A DNA stretch of 64,000 bases from Zingiber officinale (taxonomy: Eukaryota > Streptophyta > Magnoliopsida > Zingiberales > Zingiberaceae), in the NCBI RefSeq assembly GCF_018446385.1, contig NC_056001.1, positions 108,292,436 through 108,356,435 of the forward strand. Direction: 5' to 3'. A model generated the notes under the pieces. The model ran no database searches and was not told the DNA's origin. It saw nothing but the letters and a program-made list of their open reading frames with translations. The translations under genes and the position numbers were made by a program. Every line of letters begins with the position of its first letter. Positions within the stretch are counted from its first letter, which is position 1. Below, in pieces: positions 32,287 to 43,300 of this stretch.

Positions 32287-32709
32287 ATGTCCAGACGTTG
32301 GGAAGAACACACACAGGAATGGTATACTAAATCCCATACCTCGAACCTAGAATACCTTGACTTAGCAAAAAGAGAGAGTCAGCCTACTCAAAAAGAATTA
32401 GCTCATAACATCTCGGTTATATACGATCGAGTTTGTCTTTCCTGTAGAGTTCATCTTAAGAACTTTAAACAGATACAGGAACAAATAAAGGAATTAAAAG
32501 GTGAAAACCTTAGATTAAGTGAGGCTTTGCTAAATCTCACTAAGGAAGTTTTGGAAAACAAACCACTAACTAAGAGACAGTTGGAAGACCTTATTATTAA
32601 GATAACTGAAAGACCTAAACAGGTTGAACAGCAAGCTTTACAGTTATCTGAAGAGCTGAAACAGAAGGTAGATAGGGTTGAAACCCTTTTACGAAAAGTT
32701 GAAGGCTAG
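32287..32709 (+). CDS. Pararetrovirus ORF1 protein
   Basis: The 140-residue ORF is intact. I chose the ATG at 32287 because the N-terminus then begins MSRRWEEH, followed by 'EWYTKS' as in badnavirus ORF1 proteins (DUF1319-type). The rest is mostly helical with a coiled-coil stretch (QEQIKELKGENLRLSEALL). The function in badnaviruses is poorly defined; ORF1 protein has been found associated with virions. It ends nine bases before ORF2. Confidence 0.8.
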   Translation: MSRRWEEHTQEWYTKSHTSNLEYLDLAKRESQPTQKELAHNISVIYDRVCLSCRVHLKNFKQIQEQIKELKGENLRLSEALLNLTKEVLENKPLTKRQLEDLIIKITERPKQVEQQALQLSEELKQKVDRVETLLRKVEG

Positions 32710-32717
32710 GTATTTTC

Positions 32718-33116
32718 ATGAGTTATATTAATACCAAGGCTACAAATTCATACAAGGAGGCACTCCAAGCCACAGAAGGCATTGAATCACCTGCAGTCGG
32801 CTTTTGCAAACCTGCTGACTACAAGGGAGGTATTAGCAGTAATAATATCCTTATTAAACAAGTTAATACACAGATCCAGCTCTTAGTTACCATTCTAGAG
32901 AAACTTGAGTCTCTAGAAGAAAGAGTAAAGAAACTTGAAGCAAGGGAAACTCCAACACAGCAAGCTCTTCCTGACGAAATCATCAAAAATCTCTCTGAAA
33001 GAATTCAAGCAATTTCTATTCATGAGAAACCAAAAGAATCAAAAGGAAGACTTAGAGTTTTTACTGATCCTTTTCAAATTTTAAAGGAGGAACAGGCAAA
33101 AACCACAAAGAAGTAA
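32718..33116 (+). CDS. Pararetrovirus ORF2 protein
   Basis: The 132-residue ORF is intact. It has a central coiled coil (LLVTILEKLESLEERVKKLE) and a Lys-rich tail (AKTTKK). Both are typical of badnavirus ORF2, a small virion-associated nucleic-acid-binding protein. Its stop overlaps the ORF3 start as TAATG at 33114-33118, consistent with the leaky-scanning or coupled translation known in badnaviruses. Confidence 0.8.
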   Translation: MSYINTKATNSYKEALQATEGIESPAVGFCKPADYKGGISSNNILIKQVNTQIQLLVTILEKLESLEERVKKLEARETPTQQALPDEIIKNLSERIQAISIHEKPKESKGRLRVFTDPFQILKEEQAKTTKK

Positions 33117-34306
33117 TGGCTACTCAAAGAAACCCTCCTGTTACAACAATCACGAGGACAGAAGGGGCGCCACTTTTTGAAGACCAAGTACGGGAATATA
33201 GACAAGGTCAAAGGCGAAGATATAATGCACAAAGAGCCATACAGCGAGTAGCAAGAAGAGTCACTGGGGGAAGTTATAACAATGCTTTGGAACAGCAACT
33301 TGATCCACAGACGCAACTTCGACTCTCTATGCAAGAGAGAGCATCAATTGTTCCAGCAGAAGTTCTATACCACTCAAGAAGGGATGACGCACATCATAGA
33401 GTATATGTTCATCGATCTGAAGAAGCTGTTTTAGTTACAAGCAACCAAGTTGATAGAGCCTTTACTCAACCGGAAAGCTTTAATCAACTTCAAAGAAGTG
33501 GTATGCGATTTCTCCATATGGGTGTCATTCAAGTAAGAATTCAAATCCTTCATCGGCAAGAGGAAGGCACTTTAGCACTAGTAGTTTTCAGAGATAATAG
33601 ATGGCAGGGAGATCAAGCCATCTTTGCAACAATGGAAATTGACTTGACACACGGAAGTCAATTGGTATACGTGATACCTGATACTATGTTAACAATTTCT
33701 GATTTTTACAGAAATATACAGGTATCAATACTTGCAAGAGGATATGAGAACTGGCGAAACGGAGAAGCCAACCTGCTCATAACTCGGGGACTGGTAGGCA
33801 GACTGTCTAATACTCCTAATGTAGGTTTTGCATATGAAATACAGAATGTAGTTGATTATTTAGCAAGCCATGGAGTAAGAGCACTTCCCGGAAGAAGTTA
33901 CAATACCAGAGATGTCTTAGGACATAACTGGATCATCAGACAGTCAACCGTCAACATACCAATGCAACCAACGGAGGTCAATACAAGAAACATGCTGGAC
34001 GGCAGTGTTTCCTTACAATTTGACCAATATCAAGCAGCAACTTCATCATCTCTCCCAAAATTCAACTCAAAAGATGAGGAGATACAATCAGATGAAGAAG
34101 AGCTGACAAGCCATACAATTGCAGTTCTTGTGGAAGAGGAAAGAGGTTCCGAATTACTTGTCAAAAGAATACACCTGCTTGCACAACTTCCTATAAGACG
34201 AACATCAGGATCTGCAGGGTATGACATTTCTATCACTGACGCTCAAAATATACCTGCCCTTGGTCGATCTTTATTGCAAACAGGTATTTGCATCCAAATT
34301 CCATAA
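33116..34306 (+). pseudogene. Pararetrovirus ORF3 polyprotein, first part (movement protein, start of dUTPase)
   Basis: The first about 300 codons correspond to the movement-protein region: a basic N-terminus rich in Arg/Gln, then 'FNQLQRSGMRFLHMGVIQVR' and 'HGSQLVYVIPDTMLTISDFY' as in caulimovirid movement proteins. From about 34130 an unexpected domain begins with 'GSAGYDISITDA', the first signature of dUTPases. The frame is closed by TAA at 34304-34306; the same frame continues immediately afterwards, so this is a single nonsense break within the dUTPase. Confidence 0.85.
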
Positions 34307-37300
34307 AACACATATGCAAGAATAGCTCCTAGATCCAGTGCAGCAATGAGGGGCATCATTATCATGGGAGAAGTAATTGACTCCGATTATCGAGGTGAAG
34401 TCAAAATTATGGCTTTTAACACAACTAATGATGACATATTTTTGAACAAGCAAGAATGCATCGCTCAACTGATTCTTGAGCAAATCTCTGCACCAGAAGT
34501 AAGGGAAGTAGAGCTATTAAGTTCAACAAAACGAGGGGCATTTGGTTTTGGATCAACAAATCAAGCAACTCAGGTTTGTTCTAGCACTAAAGCTAACCCT
34601 TTTTGCCAAGGTTGTCAAAATTGTTGCAGTGATGAAGAGTTTCACACAAAACCTGGATTTCTTGCGGATTTTGAGGAATATATAACTACCAGAACCAAAG
34701 GTAAAACACAGAAAGGAAAAGAGGTTATTCAAGACGAAGCACCAGTTAAACGTGTTTCAGGTTATCAACCCCTTTCTGAAGAACAAATGTTAGCTTTTCA
34801 ACAGAAAGCAAGGCAGTATGCAATTGAACAGCACAGATTTCATGAGGAAGAGGCATACTTAACCCTAATTGATGCACCACCATCAATGGAAAGAAGTCTT
34901 GCTATTACACGCAAATGCATAAGAACATCAAGAGAGTATAGAAGAGAATTACAAGCAGAACTTGATGAGATACAATCCTCTTCACAACAGTCCTCCACTT
35001 CAGGACAATTTTTATGCATGTTCACAGAGGTACAAAATGATTCAGATGATGATGAGTATCTTGATTACTTGCAATATTTAGCCTTGCAGGATTCAGAACA
35101 ATTGCATCATCATTCAAATGAGAAATTTACCAATCCCTTCGCGAAAGGTGGTGGGGAAGAAATAATAGCTGCGGGAAGTAGTAGTGCAGTTACTGAGTGG
35201 GTTTCTGATTATCCACAATTAAAGCAGCTGCAAGAGCAAATTTATTCACAAGCAGAATCTGCATACCGCCCACCTGCGGATACAACCATGAATCCGGTAG
35301 GATATCCATCCAATAGAGCTCCTAAAGAAGAGCCTGTGAGTATTGCAGCTCCACCTACAGCAAAAACAAAGTTCAAGCATAATGATCAGAATGAATGGTG
35401 GAACTTACCCACAGCCCAACAGCAAACAGGGGCAATTCTAACACTCCCGCCACAACTTCATCGAATAGAAGATGTATTTTTAAGGTGGGAAGCAATTACT
35501 AAAAATATAGTTGCTTTACAAAATTTTACAGATACTCAAGATAAAGCAGACTATATTGAGAATTTACTGGGAGAAACTGAACGATTAACCTGGATACAAT
35601 GGCGGATGGCTTATCCCAATGAATACCAGGAGTTAATCAATTCTAGCGATGGAAGAAATGGGACGCAGAACATTATTTCCCAGATAAGAAGAGTATTTTT
35701 ACTTGAAGACCCATTTCAGGGGTCAACTGATATGCAGGATAGAGCATATAGAGATTTGGAAAGATTAAGCTGTCAACAGGTAAAAGACCTTATTCCATTT
35801 CTTACTGACTATATGCATCTTGCTTCCAAAACAGGAAGATTATTCACAGGACCAGAGTTATCTGAGAAATTCTGGTTGAAACTTCCCGGTGAGCTGGGTC
35901 GACGAATAAAGGCAGCCTTTGAAGAAAAATATCAGGGTAATACTATGGGTGTTCATCCAAGAGTTATATTCACTTATAAATATCTGGAAGAAGAATGCAA
36001 GAAGGCAGCTTTCAGTAGATCTTTGAAGGATCTAACCTTCTGTAATCAAATGCCCATTCCCGGATATTACAAGGACCCAAAGAAGAAATATGGCCTTAGA
36101 AAGTCAACAACTTACAAGGGCAAACCTCATCAAACGCATGCAAGAGTTGAAAAGAAGAAACATTTATTGCGAAACAAGAAGTGCAAGTGTTTCCTGTGCG
36201 GAGAAGAAGGCCATTTTGCACGAGATTGCCCTAAGAAGTTCAAAAACACCAAAAGAGTAGCTTTATTCGAGGGACTAGAAATCCCTGATGATTATGAGAT
36301 ACTATCAGTACAAGAAGGAGATGAAATTTCAGATGCTATATTCAGCATATCTGAAGGAGAAGACCACCAGGTTAATTCTATCCTTAGACAAGAATTCCTG
36401 TTTGTTTTTATAGAGCAAACAAATTCCTACATGATAGGAAAAACAGGAGGGTGGCAACCGATGGTGAAAATACCAAAAGCTCAGCACGACTGTAACCATA
36501 TATGGGAAATTAATGGAGAAATATCTTCTCCCTACCAAAGGTGTACATGCTGCAAAAGGGAAACAATGAAGAAACACCGTATGCACTGTAGTACTTGTTA
36601 TATAACTTCATGTGGCATGTGTACAAGGAACTACTTTGACATGAGCATACCGGTAGAAAGGTCAGTTCCAATCCCTTTTTCTCCAAATACATTACTTCAA
36701 GAACAACAGAATTACATTGCATGGTCAACGGCTGAGATTGAACGACTAAAGCAAGAATTAGCAAGTGCAAAATTATTGGCAGAAATTCAGATAGAAACAC
36801 TGAAAAAGGAATTTGCTGCTGAAAAAGAAGAGCTAATACGAATCAGTAGTGCCAACACACTAGAAGTTTGTACTGAAAATGAAGAGCTTCATTTCAAAAT
36901 TGATAGCCTAGAATTGGAGAATAAAGACTTATTGAGAAGGTTGGAAGAAAAAGAGTTTATTAATCCTGAGGAAGAAATTGAAGAAGAAGAAGTAAATGTT
37001 CTTATTGACTCAGGCAGAGAAAAGGTGTTTTCCATAGAAGAAGCAAAACAACCAAGATCAAAAACAAATGGTCTCTTCAACTTGGTTGTAGAACTTATTA
37101 TTCCAGGAGTAGAAAACTTCAGAGTAAATGCTATTCTGGACACTGGAGCCACTACATGCTGCATTGATCAGGTATCAATACCTCCTCAAGCTATTGAAGA
37201 TAACACCTTTGTTGTGAATTTCAGTGGAATAAACTCCAAGACGACTGCCAACAAGAAGTTAAAATATGGAAATATGAAGATAAGGGAACATCAGTTCAGA

Positions 37301-38683
37301 GTACCCTATACTTATGCTTTTCCGTTAACATTGGGAGGAAATATCACAATGATTCTTGGATGTAACTTCATCCGAGCTATGCATGGAGGAGTTCGAATTG
37401 AAGGAAATGAGGTAACATTCTATAAAAATGTTACAACTATTCAAACTCAACAAGTTGTTCCTGCAGCTCCTATGATTGAAGAACTGGAGTTAGATGAAGA
37501 AGAGTATAATCAGATTCAGGAGCAAGTATGCATATGGCAACCTGGACAGCACCTCCAGGATATGATTTCAGAATTAACGGATACAGGCTATATTGGGGAT
37601 AATCCAATGAAGTACTGGAAATCAAATTTAGTGACCTGCAAGCTTGAGATCAAAAATCCAGATTTAATTATTGAAGACAGACCACTCAAGCATATCACTC
37701 CCCAAATGCAAGATTCCTTCAGAAAACATATCAAAATACTGCTGGATCTAAAGGTAATTAGACCAAGTAATAGTTGTCATAGAACAACTGCTATTATTGT
37801 TTATTCAGGAACTACAGTGGATCCCAAGACAGGGAAGGAGTCAAAAGGAAAAGAAAGGATGGTCTTTAACTACAAACGGTTAAATGATAATACCCATAAA
37901 GACCAGTACAGTCTCCCAGGGATCAATACTATTATACACAGGGTTGGGAGAAGCAAAATCTTTTCTAAGTTTGACCTTAAGAGTGGATTCCATCAAGTAG
38001 CCATGGATCCTGACTCCATACCATGGACTGCTTTCTGGGTTCCTGATGGGCTTTTTGAGTGGCTTGTAATGCCATTTGGACTTAAAAATGCTCCTGCGGT
38101 CTTCCAGCGAAAAATGGACAGCTGTTTCAAAGGTACTGAAAATTTTATAGCTGTCTATATTGATGACATTCTTGTATATTCAGAAACTGAGGAGCAGCAT
38201 AGAGATCACTTAAAGGTTCTTCTCAACATCTGTAAGAAGAATGGGCTAATATTAAGCCCAACAAAAATGAAAATTGGCAGCCCAACTATTGAATTTCTGG
38301 GAGCCACTATTGGGAATTCAAAGATCAAACTCCAATCCCATATTATTTCAAAGGTGGCCAATTTCAATAATGAAGAGTTACAGACTACCAGAGGATTGAG
38401 ATCGTGGCTTGGGATTCTAAATTATGCTCGTTCATATATTCCCAATCTTGGAAAAATTCTTGGCCCTTTATATTCAAAAACGTCGCCTAATGGGGAAAAA
38501 CGTATGAATACTCAAGACTGGGCTCTGGTAGACAAAGTAAAGACTATAATTAAAGACCTTCCTGATCTAGCAATACCTCCTATGAATTGCTACATTATTA
38601 TTGAATCAGATGGATGTATGGAAGGCTGGGGAGGAATTTTGAAGTGGAAGCCTCAAAAGTATGATCCAAATCCGCCGAGTTAA
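34307..38683 (+). pseudogene. Pararetrovirus ORF3 polyprotein, main part
   Basis: In the same frame as the preceding part. It opens with the other dUTPase signatures: RIAPRSSAA, a VIDSDYRGEV box, IAQLIL, and the Gly-rich RGAFGFGSTN (34533-34562). Next come an acidic linker, the coat-protein domain (about 35390-36130), a CCHC knuckle CFLCGEEGHFARDC (about 36187-36228), and a second Cys/His-rich region (36484-36636). A coiled coil (about 36710-36960) precedes the aspartic protease (DTGATTC, Asp at 37139). Reverse transcriptase follows with YIDDILVY at 38156, then the start of RNase H (ESDGCMEGWGG, about 38604). The frame ends at 38683 because of a one-base shift close to that point; RNase H continues in the next frame. 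Confidence 0.88.
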
Positions 38684-39345
38684 TCAGCGCTTATGCTAGC
38701 GGAAAATTCTCTCCACTCAAATCCACCATAGATGCAGAGATTCATGCTATTATGAACTGCATGAATAGTTTTAAGATTTATTATCTTGACAAAGAGGAGC
38801 TTCTCATTCGAACCGACTGCCAAGCTATCATAAGCTTCTTTAACAAATCGGCACAAAATAAGCCTTCAAGAGTCCGTTGGATAGCCTTTACGGACTTTAT
38901 TACTGGACTAGGCATTCCTGTTACCTTCCAGCACATAGAAGGTAAAGATAATACCTTGGCTGACACTCTATCTCGATTGGTTTCATTTATTTCAGGTCCA
39001 TGGACCCTGTCAAGCGAAGACGAATTAATTATCCAACAGTGGGAGGGAGCAATTCAGCAGTTACAGGCCAAGCCCAGCAACAAGGCAGTTTCATATCTGG
39101 AGAACCTTATCACTTTCTGGCTCAATACAAAGAAGTCTCCTGTAGCCAAGGCCCATGGGTATGCACTACCCATGAAGAAGATGCTAGACGACACCTCGCC
39201 GACATTGAAAAGACCGTTGCAGATCAGCTCATCCACAATATCCTCGAGCTCAAGCTTATCCATGATATCAAAGAAGCAGATTTCAGCATCCGAGGCGAAC
39301 ATTCAAAAGGACTTTATTTTAAAGATGCCCTACCCAGCGTCATAG
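38665..39345 (+). pseudogene. Pararetrovirus RNase H C-terminal part, shifted frame
   Basis: The frame picks up just before the point where the main frame ends, with 'SAYASGKFSPLKSTIDAEIH', and continues with 'LLIRTDCQAIISFF' and 'ADTLSRL', the usual RNase H tail of badnaviruses. It stays open to 39345. The last 110 codons (Ser-rich) look like a shadow of the overlapping ORF at 39000-39422. Confidence 0.8.
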
Positions 39346-39422
39346 CTGTAAAGACATCTTTATTCAACACTTTTCTGCAACTACAGAACACCATACAGGA
39401 CATGGTGGACACTCCACCATGA
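39000..39422 (+). CDS. Overlapping 3' ORF of the pararetrovirus (ORF4-like)
   Basis: A 140-residue ORF opens at an ATG at 39000 in a frame different from the RNase H frame and overlaps it for about 345 bases. Its composition is protein-like: a basic start (MDPVKRRRINYP), then a helical part (ADQLIHNILELKLIHDIKEA) and 'LFNTFLQLQNTIQDM'. Some badnaviruses carry extra small ORFs overlapping the 3' end of ORF3. I do not recognise its function. Confidence 0.5.
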   Translation: MDPVKRRRINYPTVGGSNSAVTGQAQQQGSFISGEPYHFLAQYKEVSCSQGPWVCTTHEEDARRHLADIEKTVADQLIHNILELKLIHDIKEADFSIRGEHSKGLYFKDALPSVIAVKTSLFNTFLQLQNTIQDMVDTPP

Positions 39423-39470
39423 AATAATGGAGCGTGGTGAGCCCGGAGAATCCAAAGAAGATTGTGCTTT

Positions 39471-39894
39471 AATAAAGATAGATTCGAATGGACTGAGCCT
39501 CGGGGAGCCGTCCAAACAAAAGAGAATCTAGCCTTTATAGCCTTAGCTGTAAATCTTGTATAGCCATTATAGCCTTAGCTGTAAAACTTGTAAAGGGATA
39601 AGAAAGAGGACGAAGATAAGGATACTCGTGAGTGCTGATGAGGCCCACATGCGCACTCAGCTCATCTCTATCCTTCTCCTTCTCTTTTCTATATAAACCC
39701 CTAAGTAGCTCATTGCAGAACACACACCGAGTTCCGGTACAAGTTCTACTCTGAGAAGTATTTAAGCTTTATAATTGTAAGTCTTTAAAGCAAGCTTTTC
39801 TTTAATCCTTTTCTTGTAATTTAGTCTTGTACTTCCTCTTTGGTACATTATCTAAGTTATTTGTAAAGAAGCGTTTCCGCACATTTTGGTATCA
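39471..39894 (+). promoter_or_regulatory. Pararetrovirus intergenic region: TATA box and primer-binding-site start
   Basis: The region between the last ORF and the rearranged copy has a pyrimidine-rich run and a TATATAA box (39691-39697, CTATATAAACCC), with a likely transcription start near 39720. It ends in TGGTATCA at 39887-39894. That is the first eight bases of the tRNA-Met primer-binding site that marks position 1 of caulimovirid genomes. After this the sequence jumps into ORF3. Confidence 0.7.
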
Positions 39895-40352
39895 AGAAAT
39901 CCCTGATGATTATGAGATACTATCGGTACAAGAAGGAGATGAAATTTCAGATGCTATATTCAGCATATCTTAAGGAGAAGACCACCAGGTTAATTCTATC
40001 CTTAAACAAGAATTCCTGTTTGTTTTTATAGAGCAAACAAATTCCTACATGATAGGAAAAACAGGAGGGTGGCAACCGATGGTGAAAATACCAAAAGCTC
40101 AGCACGACTGTAACCATATATGGGAAATTAATGGAGAAATATCTTCTCCCTACCAAAGGTGTACATGCTGCAAAAGGGAAACAATGAAGAAACACCGTAT
40201 GCACTGTAGTACTTGTTATATAACTTCATGTGACATGTGTACAAGGAACTACTTTGACATGAGCATACCGGTAGAAAGGTCAGTTCCAATCCCTTTTTCT
40301 CCAAATACATTACTTCAAGAACAATAGAATTACATTGCATGGTCAACGGCTG
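39895..40352 (+). repeat. Duplicated ORF3 segment (copy of 36277-36734)
   Basis: The 458 bases repeat the Cys-rich region of ORF3 without length change. I count about five substitutions. Two create in-frame stops: TAA at 39971 and TAG at 40325. It begins right after the truncated primer-binding site and ends at ACGGCTG where Gypsy B sequence resumes. Confidence 0.9.
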
Positions 40353-43300
40353 GCCATATCGCTCGGCGAGGAGCTACTCAGGAGGACCAGGACTGCAAAC
40401 TTCATTATGGTGGACGCTTCCTCAGCTTACAACGTAATCCTGGGCTGACCGACCCTCAATGAGTTCCGAGTCGTAGTTTCAACCTACTACCAGAAGATCA
40501 AATTCCTAGTAGATGACTGAGTTGGGGAAGTTAAGGGTGACTAGCTAGCCGCTCGGCATTGCTATGTTCAAATGGTCAAGATCGAGGCCAGGTCCGCTCG
40601 AAAGAACCCACGACTAGAGGTTAGCACTATTACTGAAAAGCCTCCTACCCTAATCTTTGAAGAAAAAGAGGAGGTTCACATCCATCCTTGTCAAGCGGAG
40701 GCCACAACTTTCATAGCATCTGATCGGGAAGCCAAGCAAAAGGCAGAGTTGATCGCCTGTCTACAACAAAACTATGATGTATTCACATAGTCAACGCACG
40801 AGCTTCTTGGGATTTCCCCGAGCATCACACAACACGAACTTCACGTCTGACTGGACGCTCAGCCAGTAAAACAGAAAAAGAGGGCCTTCACCGTCGAGCA
40901 AAACCTGATCATCCGGGCAGAAATAGAGAAGCTGCTGGAGGTCGTCCACATACAGGAAGTTCAATTCCCGAGCTGGCTCGCAAATGTCATGCTGGTCTCC
41001 AAGCCGGCCAACAAGTGACGAGTCTGCATCGACTTCCGGGACCTTAACAAAGCATGCCCAAAGAACTTCTACCTGCTACCTCAGATCGATTAGATGGTAA
41101 ACTCCACTACTAGGTGTGAGCTGATATGCATGTTGGATGCGTATCAAGGATACCATCAAGTGTCGCTCGCCCGAGAGGATCAGGAAAAGGTCAACTTCAT
41201 TACGGCCGACGGGACGTACTGTTATAATGTCATGTCGTTCGGACTAAAGAACGTCGAATCTACTTATCGGAGGCTGATGAATAAAGTATTCTGACGTCAT
41301 ATCAACAGTAACATAGAGGTATACACATCGACGACATATTGATTAAATTACTCCCAGCAGTGGACCTACGCACAGATATCAAGGAGACCTGCCAGACACT
41401 TAGGACATACGGAATCAAGCTGAATCCAAAGAAGTGTCTATTCGGTGCAAAGAGCAAGCGATTCCTGGGCTACATTGTCACCGAGCGGGGCATCAAAGCA
41501 AACCCCAACAAAGTAAAGGCACTACAAGACATGCCGCTGCCAAGAAATCTGAAGAAAGCCCAACGTCTCACCAGTCGGATAAAAGTATTATCGCGATTCA
41601 TCTCCAAATCGTCTGACCGGAGCTTGCCATTCTTCAAGATATTGCACTGAGCCACCAAATTCCAGTGGGACGAGGAGTGCGATCGGACGTTCGACGAACT
41701 TAAGGAGTACCTCAACTCATTGCCTGTACTAGCTGAGCCCATTGTCGGTGAGCCCCTCCGAATTCACCTGTCTTCAACCGAGCATGTAGTCGGCTCGACT
41801 CTAGTGAGGCAGAACGGTGAGGAACAATCGGTGCATTTCCTAAGTCATATATTGAAAGACGCTGAATCCCGCTACACCAATCTCGAGAAGTTGGCTTACG
41901 CGTTGGTACTAGCCGCTCGGAGGCTACGCCCGTACTTCCTCACCCACTCCATCATCGTAATGACCAATAGTCGCTTGGGGTGGGTCCTCCTCAATCTAGA
42001 AGTGTCTGGACGGCTAATCAAATGGGCAACGGAGCTCAGCAAGTTTGACATCTAGTATCATCCCCGAACGGTCATCAAAGCACAGTGCTTGGCAGATTTC
42101 GTTATTGAGGTACAAAATCCTAAGCCAAAAGTCGTTTGGAGGATATATGTAGATGGTTCATCTACTTGGCAGGGGAGCAGGGTCGCCATATCGCTCATCT
42201 CCCCCCGAGAGGAGCGAATGCAACTGTCCATTCGGCTGGACTACAGGACAACAAATAATGAAGCTGAATACGAGGCGCTTATAGCCGGCCTACAAGCCGC
42301 CCGACACATCGGAGCCATCAGGGTCCTCATCCACTTAAACTCTAAAGGTCGCTTAGCAGCTGACTGAGACATTCGAGATAAGCAACATGCGACTTAAGCT
42401 CTACGTCAAAGCCTTCGAAAAACTAAAGGTCAACATTCGGGAAGTCGTCATACAAAAGATCCCTCGGTCGGAGAATCAAGCCGCTGATGAGCTAGCTAAA
42501 TTAATCAGCTCGTTATCGCCTATCGTCATAGCACAACTGATCAAGCAGGTATCCCTTATGGCTCATATTGATCGGATGGAGGGGTTTACTTTCCCAAATG
42601 ACTGGAGGTCGGTAGTGATGGAGTTTTTACGGTCGGGAGCCACACCGTCCGATCGAGAGGAGGCTCGCCTGTTGAGGAAAAGGGCTGGTCGGTTCACCTT
42701 GATTGGGGATCAGCTCTACAAGAAGGTCTTCTCTAAGCCTCTACTTAAATGCGTCGGATCAGAGGACACCGACTACATACTACGGGAGGTAGATTAAGGA
42801 TCCTGCGGAGGACACATGGGAGGTCACTCATTGGCAAAAAAATTCTACTGACAGGATACTTTTGGCTGACCCTCTAAGAGGGTGTCGCTCGGACGGTGGC
42901 TACTTGTCTGTCCTGCCTGAAATATCATAACCTCTCGCACCGACCGACCGAGGAGATGAAGGCGTCAATAGTCTCTTGCCCGTTCGACCAGTGGGGCATG
43001 AACATCGTTGGCTCATTCCCCATGGTCACAGGTCAGCGAAAGTTTTTGCTCGTCGCGGTGGATTATTTCTCCAAATGGGTTGAAACTGAGCCGCTGGCAA
43101 GAATAACCGAGCAGATGGTCATGAAGTTCATCTGGCAGCACATCATCTGCCGGTTCGACATCCCATGCCAGCTCGTCTCAGATAATGGAAGACAATTTAC
43201 CGATCAGAAACTCAAAGAATGGTGCAGAGGATATGGTATTCAGCAAGCATTCACTTCATTGGCCTACCCTCAGAGCAACGGGCAGGCAGAGGTCGTCAAC

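Larger units (their letters stand above)
31982..40352 (+). mobile_element. Endogenous badnavirus-like pararetrovirus (defective)
   Basis: A near full-length copy of a Caulimoviridae genome lies in Gypsy B. In order it has a leader, ORF1, ORF2, a large polyprotein ORF3 (movement, dUTPase, coat, protease, RT, RNase H), an overlapping small ORF and an intergenic promoter region. The primer-binding-site start (39887) is followed by a second, rearranged piece of ORF3 (39895-40352). Three ORFs in this arrangement and the ORF2/ORF3 TAATG overlap match Badnavirus. There is no integrase and no target duplication. The left border is imprecise (31982-32050). The copy cannot express a complete polyprotein: ORF3 has one in-frame stop and one frameshift. 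Confidence 0.9.

Noticed and set aside
41339..41650. Separate gene in Gypsy B
   Set aside because: It is the RT thumb/connection part of the retrotransposon pol in a shifted frame.
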